Positions 13,321 through 25,875 are shown, numbered from the stretch's first letter. The stretch is DNA of 64,000 nucleotides from Carya illinoinensis (GCF_018687715.1 NC_056766.1:5236501-5300500); one strand, 5' to 3'. Made by a program: numbers and translations. The notes: generated by a model from the letters alone, not told the origin.

Positions 13321-14485
13321 TCGCTATACATGCATTTGTTCATGATGAACTCAAATTTCTGTCATTTTTTCTTATTAACCAATTATCAGAGTACTATAAG
13401 CAATAATTATAGACGTCACTCTACTACCGTCTTAATTTATTACTATCCCTACCACGTGCACTATAGACGACAATTACAGACAGGACTCTACCACCATCCT
13501 TACTTACCACCATCCCTACAGTACCTCTGATTCAAACTGTTCAATTCATTTATTTCAAACATACCCAAAAAATCATTTCTCACTTAAAAACCTAGTTTAC
13601 ATTTTACAAACATGAACATGTATTCACTATACAATGCATACGACAAGATACAAAAGTATCCAATAACAATAAATTCTAACATCAATTAATCATATACACA
13701 ACTCCGTCCTCCAATTTAACTGACCCTCATACTTCTCGGACTCAGTCCAGCACAATCAACCAATTCACAAATATTGTTAATGCAAAAATATATTTAAATC
13801 TTAAAATTTATTTGGAAAATACTTACAACGCTATAATATAATTTTTTGAGGATCAATGAGCTGCAAAAGGCGGTGAAAAAGCAAAGGGCCATGGGTCACA
13901 AAATACCCAAATTTGAATGGGGACAAATGAAAACTAGGTAAAACTCTGGTAGGGCTTAAAGGTGTTAGTGAATCTAATGAAAGTGGTGGTTAGCTGTGGG
14001 TGGCAGCATAAACGGTAGTTGAAAGCCAAAAAGGTCAAAATGAAAAGTGGGTTGATTGAGTTTCATCGGTGGCGGATCGAGGCTAGGGATGGATGGTTTG
14101 GGATGCTAGAGGGCTGGTGATGAAGTGGTGAAGAACTGTTGACTAACAGTGGAGGCTTGAAGCCGTGCGTGGAGGAGCTAGGCAGCGTTTGGAGGGTTGA
14201 AAATAGAAGATGAGGTCACCGGTTGATGGGAAAGAGAACTGGAGCAACGGTGACAGCAATGGGCGGCACACGGTGGAGCTAGAAGAAAAAGAGGCCTTGG
14301 CTTGGTGGTGTGCGTGGATGCTAACGGTGGCTCGAGGTGGTCTGAAAATGAAGAGGGAAGGTCGCCGGCTGGAGGTGAAGAAGATAAGTTGGGCGGTGGT
14401 GGCCATGGACAGCGCACGGTCACAGGGAGGATAAAGAAAACGACTGGGGAGAGGGAGGAACAGGTCACGTGCGGGGAGATGCTAT
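13321..14485. other. no confident gene; G-rich segment 13,850-14,480 of unknown nature
   Basis: 13,321-13,850 is AT-rich with nothing recognisable. 13,850-14,480 is richer in GTGG/GGAG words. It has overlapping open frames of up to about 90 codons on both strands, which look like composition effects: no domain and no splice pattern. It sits directly beside the transposase inverted repeat and may be part of the same rearranged repeat. Confidence 0.45.
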
Positions 14486-14967
14486 CACTGTGAATCATTC
14501 CATAAGCGTGCGAAAGTATTATAGTCCGCATCATTTGAACTTGATGTGTTTGTGTCACCTTCATCCATAAACATTCACGCACCGATGTCACCCAATATTT
14601 GTTCCATATCCTCATCGTATTCATCTCCAACAACGTATAGTTGTACATCTTCATCAATGTCTCCATCTTCATGTGGAGCCTCGAATGATGTTGGATATGG
14701 TTTACCTTGTAAGAGCCAATCAGTATAACCCTTGTCAATACATTTGAAAAACATATGCGTTCTCATAAGATGGTCCACGTGAAGATGGAGACATTGATGA
14801 AGATGTACAATCATAGGTTGTTGGAGATGAATACGATGAGGATATAGAACAAATATTGGGTGACATCGATGCGGGAATGTTTATGGATGAAGGTGACATG
14901 AACATATCAAGTTCAAATGATGCGAGCTATAACACTTTCGCACGCTTATGGAATGATTCACATTGTG
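14486..14967. repeat. long inverted repeat of CACTA transposase sequence (potential hairpin)
   Basis: The left arm (14,486-14,676, reverse orientation) and right arm (14,774-14,967, forward orientation) are near-identical reverse complements of about 190 bp. The roughly 97-bp spacer is itself transposase sequence. Both arms match the N-terminal transposase-associated region of CACTA copy 2 (about 15,580-15,780): shared words include GAAGATGGAGA and TTTCGCACGCTTATGGAATG. A transcript through this interval would fold into a long hairpin. The arms match each other about as well as they match copy 2. Confidence 0.85.
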
Positions 14968-15321
14968 AGCTGTACTCAGGATGCCACTATCAATTAAAAT
15001 CCAACTAAAATCTAATAAATTTAAAACAAGAGAACCAAATTTATTTAAATCAATTAAATAATCTTTCAATAAAATTATACATAAAAATGGGATATCACAC
15101 AACCATACAAGCATATTTTAAGAGCTATAGGGAGATGCTGTGGAAATTTTACTGGACGTAATGGATAATAGTTCATAGATTGGCAACTATGATCTTACAA
15201 TCCCGAACGGGGTAGGACTAACTACCCGGTGAAAGGTGGCATACTCCATACATAATACATGATATATGATACATGCTTGTTTGTTGATTCATACGTGATT
15301 ATTTGTAATAGAATAGTTAGC
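14968..15321. other. leader upstream of CACTA copy 2 transposase
   Basis: AT-rich sequence with no open frame of note. No CACTAC terminus and no TTCGAA array is visible here, so the left end of copy 2 appears to be lost or rearranged. Confidence 0.5.
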
Positions 15322-18300
15322 ATGGATAAGAGTTGGATGCGAGTTAGTGATCGCTTGGGTCGGAATTACAATGTATATGCTGAAGGTGTTAAGAAATTCT
15401 TGGAGTATGCATTGGATACATGTAATAGTGATGAGCATATTATATGCCCATGTCGAGAATGCAGGAATTTGCGTTCTCATAAGATGGACTTGGTGAGAGA
15501 GCATATGTTTGTCAAATGTATTGATAAGGGTATACTAATTGGGTCTTACACAATAAACCATATCCAACGTCATTCGAGGCTCCACGTGAAGATGGAGATA
15601 TTGATGAAGATGTACAACCATAGGTTGTTGGAGATGAATACGATGAGGATATGGAACAAATATTTGGTGACATCGGTGTGGGAATGTTTATGGATGAAGG
15701 TGACACGAACACATCAAGTTCAAATGATGCGGGCTATACTTTCGCACGCTTATGGAATGATTTACAGCGTGAGCTGTACCCAGGATGCAGAAGACACAGT
15801 AAGTTGTCATTTACCATAAGACTGTTTCACATAAAATAATTGTGCCGATTATTTATTAAGGCTGTCAATGTGTTACTTGAGATGTTTAAAGAGGCACTGC
15901 CATAAGACAATATTTTACCTCATAACTTCTGTGAAGCAAAAAAGTTGAAGTGGGGACTTGGGTTTGATTACAACGTAATACATGCATGTAAGAATGACCG
16001 CATATTATTTTGGCGAGAGAATGAGTAGTTAAATGAGTGTCTCATATGCCACAAATTAAGATGGACACCTGAGAAGCAAAATGTGCTGCAAAAAGTTGTA
16101 CGCCACTTTCTATTGATACCTAGATAACAGTGATTATTAATGTCATGCACAACAACTATAGACATGACATGGCACTCATCATCCAAAGTAAGGAACAAAG
16201 ATATTTTGTCACATCCTACTAATTCCCAGATGTGGAAGGAATTTAATCAGGAACAACCATGATTTACTAAAGAATTGCGTAATGTGCTACTTGAGTTGAC
16301 AACAGATAGATTTAATCTGTTTGAGAATATGAGTACTAGTCATAGTATTTGGCCAGTTGTACTTATGCTGTATAATCTATTACCATGAAAGTGTATGAAA
16401 GATCTATATTTCCTAATGAGTTTATTCATTCCAGATTCGAGATCACTGAAAAATGATATAGACATACACTTACAGCTATTAATTGCTAAATTGAAAGATT
16501 TGTGGGAGAATGAGGTTGTCACATTTGATTCATCAACATGCAAGTTATTCAAGATGCATACTGCCATGTTATGAATAATAAATGATTTTTTCACTTATAT
16601 AAACTGGTCAGATTGGCATATTGAGGGGAAAATGACATGTCCAACTTGTAACAAATATACAAAATCTAAATGGCTTACGTATGGGAGGAAATTATGTTTC
16701 ATGGGTCATGGTCGATTTTTACTTGTAACCATAGATGGCGTGGAAATTTTAGAATGTTTGATGGCACTGTTGAATGGGGCCAACCTCCACCTTATTTGTT
16801 TGGCAAACATGTACTTGAACAATTTATAGATGTCAGTTGTAATGAATTTGGTAAAAAGCAACAAAAGAAAAAATAAACTACAAATGAGTTGAATTGGACA
16901 AAAAATAGTATATGTTTCAACCTCCCATACTGGTCGAAGTTAAAATTGCTGTATAGTCTTGATGTTATGCATATTGAATAAAATATCTACAAATTCGTAT
17001 TAGGAACATTGATGTCAATTGAAGGAAAAATAAAAGATATATTAAACTCAATGAAGGATCTGGAGTGGTTGGGAATAAGACCGGAAATGCACTTGCAACA
17101 AAACAGTTTGTCTGTCTAGATGCCGATTGGGTGGTATACATGTCAAGGAACGAAAAGGCTACATTTTGTGAGTGGCTAATGGAGATTAAATTACCGGACG
17201 ATTATGCCTCAAATCTAACAAGTTGTGTGCAAACAATTAATGACAGGAAAATAACTGGATTAAAAAGTCATAATTGTCATGTCTTTCTACAACGTATCTT
17301 GGTTGTTGGTATCTATGGATAATTGATGAGAGACATGTGCGTGACTTTGACTAAGTTGAGTGCATTTTTTAAAGACTTATATGGTAAGATGTTGATTGTA
17401 AAAACTTTGGATCGTATGGAATGAGAAATTCCTATAATATTGTATAAGCTAGAAATATTTACCCACCATCATTATTCGACGTCATGGTTCACCTAGCAGT
17501 TCATTTGCCACGTGAGGCTCGACTTGTAGGACCAATTCCGTATAGATGGATGTATCCCATTAAACGATTTCTTGGAAAGTTGAAATGCATAGTAGTTAAC
17601 AATGCTCGCCCAAAAGGATCAATTGCAAAAGCATATATTGATGATGAGTGGCATACCTTCTGTTCCAAATATTTCCACGGAGTTGACACTAAGTTTGATG
17701 GCTCGGAAAGAAACTTTGACGTTAACCAAGCAAGACAACGAAATAAGTTTTCAATGTTTTCTTAGCAAGTACGTCCACTTGGTGCAACGTGTGGTTATGA
17801 TTTGTGTATAAGAGAGTTCGTGAAAACTTGATGGTATGTGCTGAACAATTGCCCTAAGATAGAGAGCCACTTGAAGTAAGTTGTAATTTCTTGTTAATTA
17901 GAGAGCCACTTGAAGTAAGTTGTAATTTTTTGTTAATTAATATTATGATTTACTTTAAAAAAATTCTAAAAATATAAAAGATTTGTGGTAATCATCAATT
18001 TCAGTGATCATATTAACGTACTCAAAGAATTGGAAGTAAATGATATAAACCATAAACATGAAGAGGAGTTCCCGAGATGGTTTGAACAACGACATTATAT
18101 ATGTTTTACTCAATAACCAATAAAAAGATATTGATTGTTTATTATTGATATAATATATACTTTACTCAATATGCAAGTTGTACAAATACATGTGAATAAT
18201 TCAAACAATATAGTGGATGAATTGTATGCATTGGCACGGGGCCCATCGAGACGCGCTGTGAAATATTCTGCATGTATTTCTCAGGAAAATAGGTATCACA

Positions 18301-18876
18301 CAATAGACCGAGATTGTTACAGAAAAACACAAAATAGTGGTGTCCTAGTCGAAGGAAGTCATGATGGAGAAAAAATTGATTTCTAGAGGGTTATTGTCGA
18401 TATAATTGGAATGAGATATTTAGGAGAGTTTGGTGGGATTTAAGCAATTCTCGAACTAAAATCCATGATGATGAATATTTTTTTAGTATTAATACATCAA
18501 AAAATTGTATTAAAATGATCATTTTATTTTGGCTTTTCAAACTTCTTAAGTATTCTACTTAGATGACTTGGAGTTAGGAAATCAATGATGAGTAGTGCAA
18601 AAATATTCTCTAACAAATATATATGATGTTATCCCTCAGGCAGAAGGAAAAGATAAAGAAGAAGATGATCACTCTATTCAAGAAGTATACAAAGAAAGTC
18701 AACCCGTCTTTAATTTGTTTGTGGATTTAAGCCAGTATGAGATGACTACATTACATAGAAAAGATATTGAATTTGAAATTGTTGATGCAAAAATTGAGCA
18801 AAATATTGAGTCATCTAAAATATCTATATATGATGAGAGCGAATTGTCAAATGAAACTGATACAGATTATGATTGA
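15322..18876 (+). pseudogene. CACTA copy 2 TNPD-type transposase, decayed
   Basis: It opens MDKSWMRVSDRLGRNYNVYA and carries the cysteine motif CPCRECRNL of the transposase-associated domain. After a frameshift near 15,530 it continues through a tnp2-like core (about 15,900-16,850), a DUF4218-like part including VMVHLAVHLPREA (17,484-17,760) and a DUF4216-like part (18,210-18,600). It ends in an acidic tail, FNLFVDLSQYEM... to a stop at 18,876. Several stops and frameshifts interrupt it, for example TAA near 15,837 and TGA near 16,387. Confidence 0.85.
17862..17939 (+). repeat. 39-bp tandem duplication spanning an exon-intron boundary in copy 2
   Basis: GAGAGCCACTTGAAGTAAGT and the following TGTAATTT, TTGTTAATTA occur twice in a row, starting at 17,862 and 17,901. 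The unit includes GAAGTAAGT, which looks like the splice donor that ends the main transposase exon, so the donor is duplicated. Confidence 0.8.
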
Positions 18877-18946
18877 CCAGTTATGTATTCACATTACACT
18901 TGATGACAAATTTTTTACTTAATGAATGTATTAGTATTTTGAAATT

Positions 18947-20534
18947 ATGCAACCGAAGAGGAAGGAAGTTCGTATCCCATCTCCATTTGTTCCTATCTTT
19001 CCCTGTTGCTATCTTTCTTTCGACTCACTACTAGAGATTGACTCTTCAGAACAAGATAAAAATCTAATAGTCATAAAAGTTATCAATTAACGTCATATAA
19101 TAGACATTTTATATCGTGATTACAATGTTATATTTTATTGAGTTCATAGTATAATTTTGTCAAGGTTGAGGTACTACTAGAGGCGTAACGTTAGAAAAAT
19201 ATCATAAGGTGGGTAAGATTAAGTTTAATATCCTTGATGAACATACTGGAGGCAAATAACAATCAGCAGCTTGGCTTGCATCGCATGTAGATGCTCTTAC
19301 ACTAACTTATGCTCTTTTGGCAATAAGTTTATGGAAGAAAGTCCCCCAAAATGTTAAAGCGCTTATCAAGAAGCGTTATTTGATAATGTTTAAAAAATTA
19401 ATTTATATTAATAAATTTCTATATTTTACTTAAATTTAGAATATTATAAATGATATCCTATAAAAAAAGAATATTATAAATGATAATATATTTGTGTATA
19501 TTTTTTTCAATGATGATTTTGAGTTAAATTTTGGTTGGAGAGATGAGCGTAAGACTATGGATGAGCTTATGAGTAACGCATTCTGCAAATATATGACAAT
19601 GCGTCATAAGCATTATAATAAGTTCAAGAAGAATAAGAAAGATGCACATCAACATCCTTTTCAGGATGTCTAACCTTTATAGTAAGAAAAACTTTGTTAC
19701 ATATTTGAGAATCTATCATATAAGGTATAATTAAATTAATTCTTTTACTCATCCTATTTGTCATTTCGCTACCTAATATTTTCAACTTTTATGCAGGAAC
19801 AAAGTTCTATAAACAAAACAAATAGATCAAAATTGAAGATTAATCATCATGTAGCTCAAGATCTTTTCACCGCCTCTCTAAAAAACTGTTATTGCTATTT
19901 TATTTTATTTTTATTGTATATAGTTAATTATTTGGGTAAATGCTAAGGACTTTATATCTTAACAAATATTTATCGTAGCATCTAACAAAATTATATGTTG
20001 TATTACACTAATAGTAACGAAGAGAGGACTCATCCCGATACCCGTGAAAATTATGTAAGTATTATAATTTGTTTTAATTAAATATAATTCTTTATCTTAG
20101 GTGTATGATAAAATAATTGCCCTACGTGTTAAATCTGTGTCAGATCAAAACTCCTCAACAAATGATGTTGATATTTTTACACAAGTTCTAGATCAACATT
20201 CAGGATATTTGAGGGGTTTGGGTTGCTGTGTAAAACCTTCTCCCTCTTCCTCTTCATCCGGATTTGACTGCAATTGGGTTGCTGTGTAAAGTCTTATTGT
20301 TTCACCAATTGGGTCCTATTTAGCGCAGTGCATGAAGCAACAACTCATGATAATGCGAATTCCAAGATCGAAAAATTCACTATAAGGCAGTATGAGTTAG
20401 AGGCTCAATTGGTTAAACAATAAGACATGGAGATGCGCATCAAACTATATGAAGAACAACAAGAAAAGTTCATGAGCGAAATGCAACTCCAAATGCATTA
20501 GCTTATGCAACAGTATAGGTCTCCAAGCAACTGA
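18947..20534 (+). pseudogene. CACTA copy 2 TNPA-like gene, decayed
   Basis: It starts MQPKRKEVRIPSP, equivalent to MPPKGKRTREPSP in copy 3. Recognisable later exons include a DDFELNFGWRDER segment (about 19,513), an SINKTNRSK segment (about 19,800), the VFTQVLDQHSGYLRGLG equivalent (about 20,170) and a Gln/Met-rich coiled-coil end. Introns and stops interrupt it. The family binds subterminal repeats of the element in En/Spm. Here no functional product is expected. Confidence 0.75.
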
Positions 20535-20699
20535 TTTACATTATATGTATAGATTTTGGGATATATTTCTGTATGAAGAATGCTAGCACTGTTTTATTTA
20601 TTTAGTTCACACTTATTATAAAACTTTTGTGAGTATTGAACAATTTGTAATGTATTCTTTCAAATATTATGAATGTCTATTTAGTTTTTTATTATTGGG

Positions 20700-21237
20700 T
20701 TTAAATAAAATATCCACCGTTCGAACGACCACAAAACGTTCGAATGCCAATTATTAAATCATCTAAAAATTCATATGGTATAATATAATCCAATTTATTT
20801 TCGTATTATTTGAACATAACTTGTTACCGTTTGAATGGTTCGACCGTTTGATCTATCTATTTACTGTTTGAACGGCAAACTATATTTTGCCTTTTGAACA
20901 TTTTCTCATGTATTTTTTTTTCGAACGTGTTTCGAAATCGTTCGAACACTCATGAATGAATCATTTGAACTGATTAGGAGTTCGAATGGAAAATTTTAAC
21001 TGTTTGAACAATATTATGGGACGAACTTCAATTATGACAAGAAAAATTTCCCGTTCAAACCTTCAAATTTGTCCCAAAAGATACATTTTGGGACGAAATT
21101 GTGATTTTCATCCGAAAATATCTTCACTGTTGTTGGAACGGCTTTGAGACAATGTTTTGACAAAATATATTTTGGGATGAAATCACTATCTTTTGGGACA
21201 AAAAAATTTGTCCCGCAAGACTGCTTTTGTTGTAGTG
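20700..21237. repeat. right subterminal TTCGAA-rich zone of CACTA copy 2
   Basis: Repeated GTTCGAAC or TTCGAATG words, some decayed to TTTGAAC, then GGGACGAA/TTTGTCCC inverted words and the terminus ending TTGTAGTG. In En/Spm elements the equivalent zone is the binding region for TNPA. The motif here differs from that of maize. Confidence 0.7.
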
Positions 21238-21334
21238 TACGTTTTAATATTGAGATGGATTGAGTTAAATTATAAATAGTAATATTTTATGAATTTTATT
21301 GAAATGAGTTTAACTTTTTTAAGTTGAGATAAGT

Positions 21335-22145
21335 TATCCCAACTAATTTGGATATATTTTTATCCCACCAAAATTTGGACATTATCCCCTCCAATTCTGA
21401 GCAAAACTGGGCAGGCAAAAGAAAACAACTCATAGTATAAGTTGAGATTGATAAAGCAACATGATTTTTTAATAAGATCTTCTTACCCCCTTGAGATAAC
21501 AGTTTTTCCTTCTAACTTTGAAGTTTTTGCCATACCCTTTGTTTAATAGACTGAAAAGCACTAAATTTATTCCTATCAACTATTGGAAGCATATCAAGGT
21601 ACTTTTCATATTGTTGGACATCACTACTTCCCCACAACAAACAAATTTCTTCTCTAACATCCATTCCTACATTTTCGCTGAAAACCATTGAAGTCTTTTC
21701 TCGATTAATTTTTTGACTTGAGACACTTTCATAAATGTCTAAAACGGCTTGAACTCTCTTATTTTCTTCTATCTTAGTCTTGCAAAAAATGACACAATCA
21801 TTTACAAATTCTTATCCCTGAAATTTCTCTTCTAATCCTAGTTGCTTTCAATAATGCTGCTAGTCTATTAGTACACCATTAAAAAAGATAAAGAGACAAA
21901 GGTCCCCTAGCTTGTCTCTTTGTCCCCTTATCTTAACTCCCCACTAAGAATAATTGGGCTTTTTGATTCTTCATTAAGTAAAACTAAAAAGAAAACAATT
22001 TTCACACAAAGCATCACCAACGACTAAACAAAATCATGATGAAAACCCATCACTTTCATCACTTTATCGAGAAAGCTCCATTCAACGCGATCTTAATCTT
22101 TACTAATATCTAATTTTAAAGATATATATCCTTATTTTTCCTTCT
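21335..22145 (-). pseudogene. LINE (L1-type) reverse transcriptase relic
   Basis: Read on the minus strand, the right side gives LKLDISKD-DRVEWSFLDKV, the start of a LINE reverse transcriptase (normally DISKAYDRVEW). Further on come FVNDCVIFCKT (at the position of the FADD motif, with ND for DD), SQKINREKTS, then YEKYLDMLPIVDRNKFSAF and finally FWWDK near 21,375. Stops and small gaps interrupt it. Both ends are lost and no poly(A) tail or target duplication is visible, so it is an old fragment. Confidence 0.85.
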
Positions 22146-23405
22146 TTTTATGTTTTAAATAATGTATCAACTCATAAGTTATAAAAACTTGGAAATATTA
22201 ACTCTAGCAAGAAATTATTTATGAAAGAAAAGCGTATGTGAAATATTAATTTTTAATTTGCTTGAAATAAAATGGAAGAGAAACAAGAAAAGTGCAGTAC
22301 TTACAATAAAACTTTTTAACAACCAATGCTAATTTAATGATATATAAAAAATGTTCCCACCTAAAAAACTGTGGACAATATTGTTTGAATGAAGCAACGG
22401 GGCCACTGGCCTGCCACCCAATTAATTAGAGTATTTTGTTCAAAGCAAGGTCGGTCCCCCACGCCTCCACTTGACTTCATCTCTGAATGAGTCATATAAA
22501 ATTTATTTAAACATTTCATATTTTTTGAAAAACATGTACAGACAATAATAAATATTATAAAATTTATTTTATATTCACTATCTTTGACAAGTAATATATA
22601 TATTTATATATATATATATGATACTGTATTCTCGTTCATGATCTAGTCATGAGAACATAGGTCATAACTGGCCATCTTATAAAAAAAACAAAAAATAAAA
22701 AAGTCATAACTGATCAAGACGTACGACGTAGGAGTATTATAATTTTTTTTTTTCTGTATATAATATTTTACTATTAATAACCCATCTGTGCTGCCAGTTA
22801 TATATATATATACACACGCGCGCGTATATTTCTTCATTTAAACTACTTTTGAATAGTGAAATAAGTAAAGTTGAATTGTAAATAGTAATTTTTTTAAAAT
22901 TTTATTGAAATAAATTTAATTTTTTAGATTGAGATGAGTTTAAATTTTTAAGTTAAAATTAATGAAGTAGATTAGATGAGTTTAACATTTTTACGAGAAA
23001 TTGAAAAAATAATAAATTTTATTAATAATTAATTTGAAATAAATTGGAACAGGTTAAACAATCAAAGACAACCTAAGCTAAAAGATTCATTTTATGTTAA
23101 TTTCCTTTAAAAGAATGATAATCAGTTGGTGGATTACATTATCTGACACTCTTTTCGTCTTTTTTCTTTCTACTTGTTTTGTTGACAAAGTGAAATTTGA
23201 CTGCTTTTCTTCCCTCTTTGAGTGTGAGATCAAGTGGTGACCACCATTAACTCGTGTGCTCAAGAATTTTGAGACCGTGCATGTCAGATATAGACACATA
23301 GACATAAACGTGAGTTCCTTCATGTGATTGTTGAAACAAGGCGCAAGAACATAAAAGCTGATTAGAATTAACATTTCTCAAAGTGGGGTTGGAATTGATA
23401 CGAGT
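22146..23405. other. AT-rich intergenic stretch with MITE-like and duplicated pieces, no gene
   Basis: 22,495-22,590 and 22,625-22,797 repeat segments also present near 10,130 and 13,195. 22,840-23,030 holds GAGATGAGTTTAA-type text that also appears around 21,250-21,330 and 32,390-32,450, so it is probably a dispersed MITE family. AT and CG dinucleotide runs near 22,600 and 22,805. No gene is recognised. Confidence 0.5.
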
Positions 23406-23905
23406 CCTTTAATAGTAATGCATTTTGGAACCAAAAAATACACAAACAAGTGTGGAAATCTGCAAAAGTTCCCAACTTTGGGTGCACCGCGAACTTATTT
23501 TACCATGGGAATCACCGGCGAAAAGCAAAAGGCGAAGGAGAAGGTACTACACCATGCATTAATGATTACTGTAAAAGCCAAAAGCCGAAACAAGATGAAA
23601 AAGCCCTCATATCTGTCGTCTCAGAATATGCAGAGGATCACAAAGCTGGGCGGATAGATTATGAAAATTAAAGAAAATAAAATATAAAAAAATTGCTTAT
23701 ATATGCAACTGAATCTGTAAAAGGTCCCCGTAAACAAAACAAACCGTGCGAATCCCAGGGAAGCTCAACAAGGTGGAAAGTACTAAACCTTGAACGAGTA
23801 CTACTGAAGGAAGAAAAAAAAAGAAAAGAAAAGAAAGAAAGATACCCACAGATTACTATTATTAGGAATATGCAAAGAATCACACAGCTTCGGATTACGG
23901 GCATG

Positions 23906-24211
23906 CTATGGTGAGGACGGGTGTATGATCTTACTCTGCTTTGCATTTGCAGATTTGGGTGGTCGGAAATTCTTGGATTGGGAGGCCGCAGAGGAAGAGG
24001 GATGGCCAGGACGACGGAAATTACGGGCGAGGAATTGAATGAAGGAATCGAGCATCATGCGCTTCACCGACCTTCTTTTCTCTGGGAAAACGCTTCCCCC
24101 TTTCGGCTTGAACCACGGTGGCACCGGCGCTGTCTTCGGTCCGACGGGGTCTTCATCTGGTTTCGGCATCACCACCTTGTGATCCTGCTCTTTCACCTCG
24201 TAGCGCACCAT
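23906..24211 (-). CDS. small basic plant protein of unknown function, 101 aa
   Basis: The first in-frame ATG is at 24,211 and gives 101 residues. The frame stays open upstream for many codons without another ATG, so an upstream exon or start is possible. The central core, PPWFKPKGG then RRSVKRMMLDSF, matches the core of two other small genes in this window (28,572-28,811 and 45,895-46,134): FKPKKGI then KRSVKKMMLD. The C-terminal tail is rich in Pro, Ser and Lys. There is no signal peptide, membrane segment or known domain. Three paralogues in 22 kb with a conserved core argue for real genes. I do not know the function, and a nuclear location from the basic core would be a guess. Confidence 0.6.
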   Translation of the reverse strand: MVRYEVKEQDHKVVMPKPDEDPVGPKTAPVPPWFKPKGGSVFPEKRRSVKRMMLDSFIQFLARNFRRPGHPSSSAASQSKNFRPPKSANAKQSKIIHPSSP

Positions 24212-25016
24212 TTTTCTAGTTTTGTTCACGATCAGCTTCAGTACTACTACTTCTCCCTGTCTGCACGGCACTATCTCCCCTGTTTCTGATATGTTTTGTA
24301 CTTCTGTGTGAAGTTCTGATATTCGATCTGTACGTTGCGGTTTAAATAAATGGCAAAGGAAAATGCTAAGATGTCCCTTTTCCGTGCTTTTCAGAGTGAC
24401 TGCTGATCACAAAATTTTTTTTTTTATAATTTGTTTTTTACTTAGTGATTAAGGAAGTGATTTGAAGTATATTGATATTTTTTTTATATTTTTTAAAAAT
24501 GTTTAAATATATTAAAAAAATCTGAAAAGAAAAATGGAAAAATAAAAAAAAGTTTGACCGTGCGGTCAAAAAGAGCCCATGGGGAAGGGCCGGGTGGTAG
24601 GCTTGGAGCACAAGCTTCGGTGACAAGCTTATACGTGAGGACACGTGTTATACTCCCATCTCCTAGCGCCTTTTATGGGTTAGGATAGCAATAAGAAAGA
24701 AACATGTTTTGCTTAGAAACGCGTGATGAACGTGGGATATATATTATGGATTCCAGATTCCATTCAGGGCAAAAAGTTTACGTTCCATGCATTGGCGGGA
24801 AACTAATTTTTCTGATCATCCCTAAGCAGATGCCAAAAGCTGGGTTATGAACTAAGCCATACGTCAAAATTTTTAAGAGTTTTTTTTCCTGGGAAAAAAT
24901 GATGATCAATCTTTTGCCTGGGCTAGCTAACAAGGAATAATCAAACCGATATCCCCACAATTATACATATACATACATACATCCATACATATATATATAT
25001 ATATACATGATCCATG
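24212..25016. other. intergenic, upstream of the small gene; no gene seen
   Basis: It holds the likely 5' region of the minus-strand gene ending at 24,211, then AT-rich DNA with an AT microsatellite near 24,985-25,005. Confidence 0.5.
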
Positions 25017-25380
25017 TGTTGGAAATTTGAACCTCCCAAATTTACCTCCTAAGATCTACTATTTGCAGGAATAACAAGAAAAGTAGAAAAATAATAACAA
25101 CATAAGAAATTTACGTGGAAACTTTAAAACAGGAGAAAACTACCAAACTTAGAGAAGAAAATTCACTATATAAAAAATTGTTACAATCATATAATTTTTT
25201 TCTTCATCTCAAACACATCCACAAAGCTACCTCACTAGTAAAATTGTAACTTTACACCTCTTCTACTTTTACACAACAGAGAAATTTAACTAAAGTTAAA
25301 AATTATTTGATAAGCTTTCAACTGATACACTTAAATTAAGAGACTTAATCTCTTATTTATAATTTGGCCTAATGCTTCTT
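25017..25380 (+). mobile_element. probable Copia-type LTR fragment
   Basis: It begins TGTTGGAAATTTGAACCTCC and contains ATTTACGTGGAAACTT and text ending in TTAATCTCTTATTTATAAT, a style common in plant Copia LTRs that start TGTTGGAAATTTG. No primer-binding site, coding region or second LTR is visible, so it would be a solo or partial LTR. The identification rests on general resemblance. Confidence 0.45.
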
Positions 25381-25875
25381 TATTTACATCCCACCGGTGT
25401 AGGAGGAGCAATAAGTCAACACCATGCATGCATGACGCTAGCTAGTTTCTAGTTCCTGGCAATCTCCGAGAAGCATCCTCAAAAACCACATGGTACGTAA
25501 TAGCTAGGTCTTGTTTTCCCCTTTTCTTTTCCATCTTTCGGGCCGGGATACAAATTATATAGAACTATATACCAAGAATGCCCCGCCCCTTTAAAATTTC
25601 ATAAAATGTTACGATCATAAAAACATTTTCAAATAGTGATCAATGCGAGCGTCGGCATCATGCATATTATATATTAATTCCAGTACTGGCTTTTATTCTC
25701 TGATCCTTAGAATAAATCAGTGTCAATGGAAGTGCTTCTTCCTCCCACCTTCCACTGAATGTAACGGAATGCATGTAGTACTACTGCTGCCATATACAAA
25801 TTAGAAAAATAAGTGTTATGTTATTTATTTTGATTTGTCAACGATTAAACCTTACAAATTAACGACCATCGATTA
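25381..25875. other. intergenic, no gene seen
   Basis: AT-rich sequence upstream of the duplicated block, without recognisable genes. Confidence 0.5.

Larger units (their letters stand above)
15322..21237 (+). mobile_element. CACTA (En/Spm) transposon copy 2, old, left end missing, right end preserved
   Basis: Gene order is the same as in copy 3: TNPD-type transposase, then TNPA-like gene, then a right subterminal zone rich in TTCGAAC words (about 20,715-21,050). The end ...TTGTAGTG at 21,237 is the inverse of CACTACAA. Just inside are GGGACGAA and TTTGTCCC words, as in copy 3. TAC (21,238-21,240) would be the right target duplication, but no left partner is identifiable. Divergence from copies 1 and 3 is obvious throughout, so this is an older lineage. 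Confidence 0.85.

Noticed and set aside
14143..14738. Minus-strand 186- and 87-codon frames beside the hairpin
   Set aside because: The first is the antisense arm of the transposase inverted repeat in the wrong frame, running into G-rich filler. The second lies in that filler without any domain.
23906..24271. Longer form of the small gene starting at 24,271
   Set aside because: That position is GTG, not ATG. The first in-frame ATG is at 24,211, so the shorter form is listed, with a note that an upstream exon is possible.
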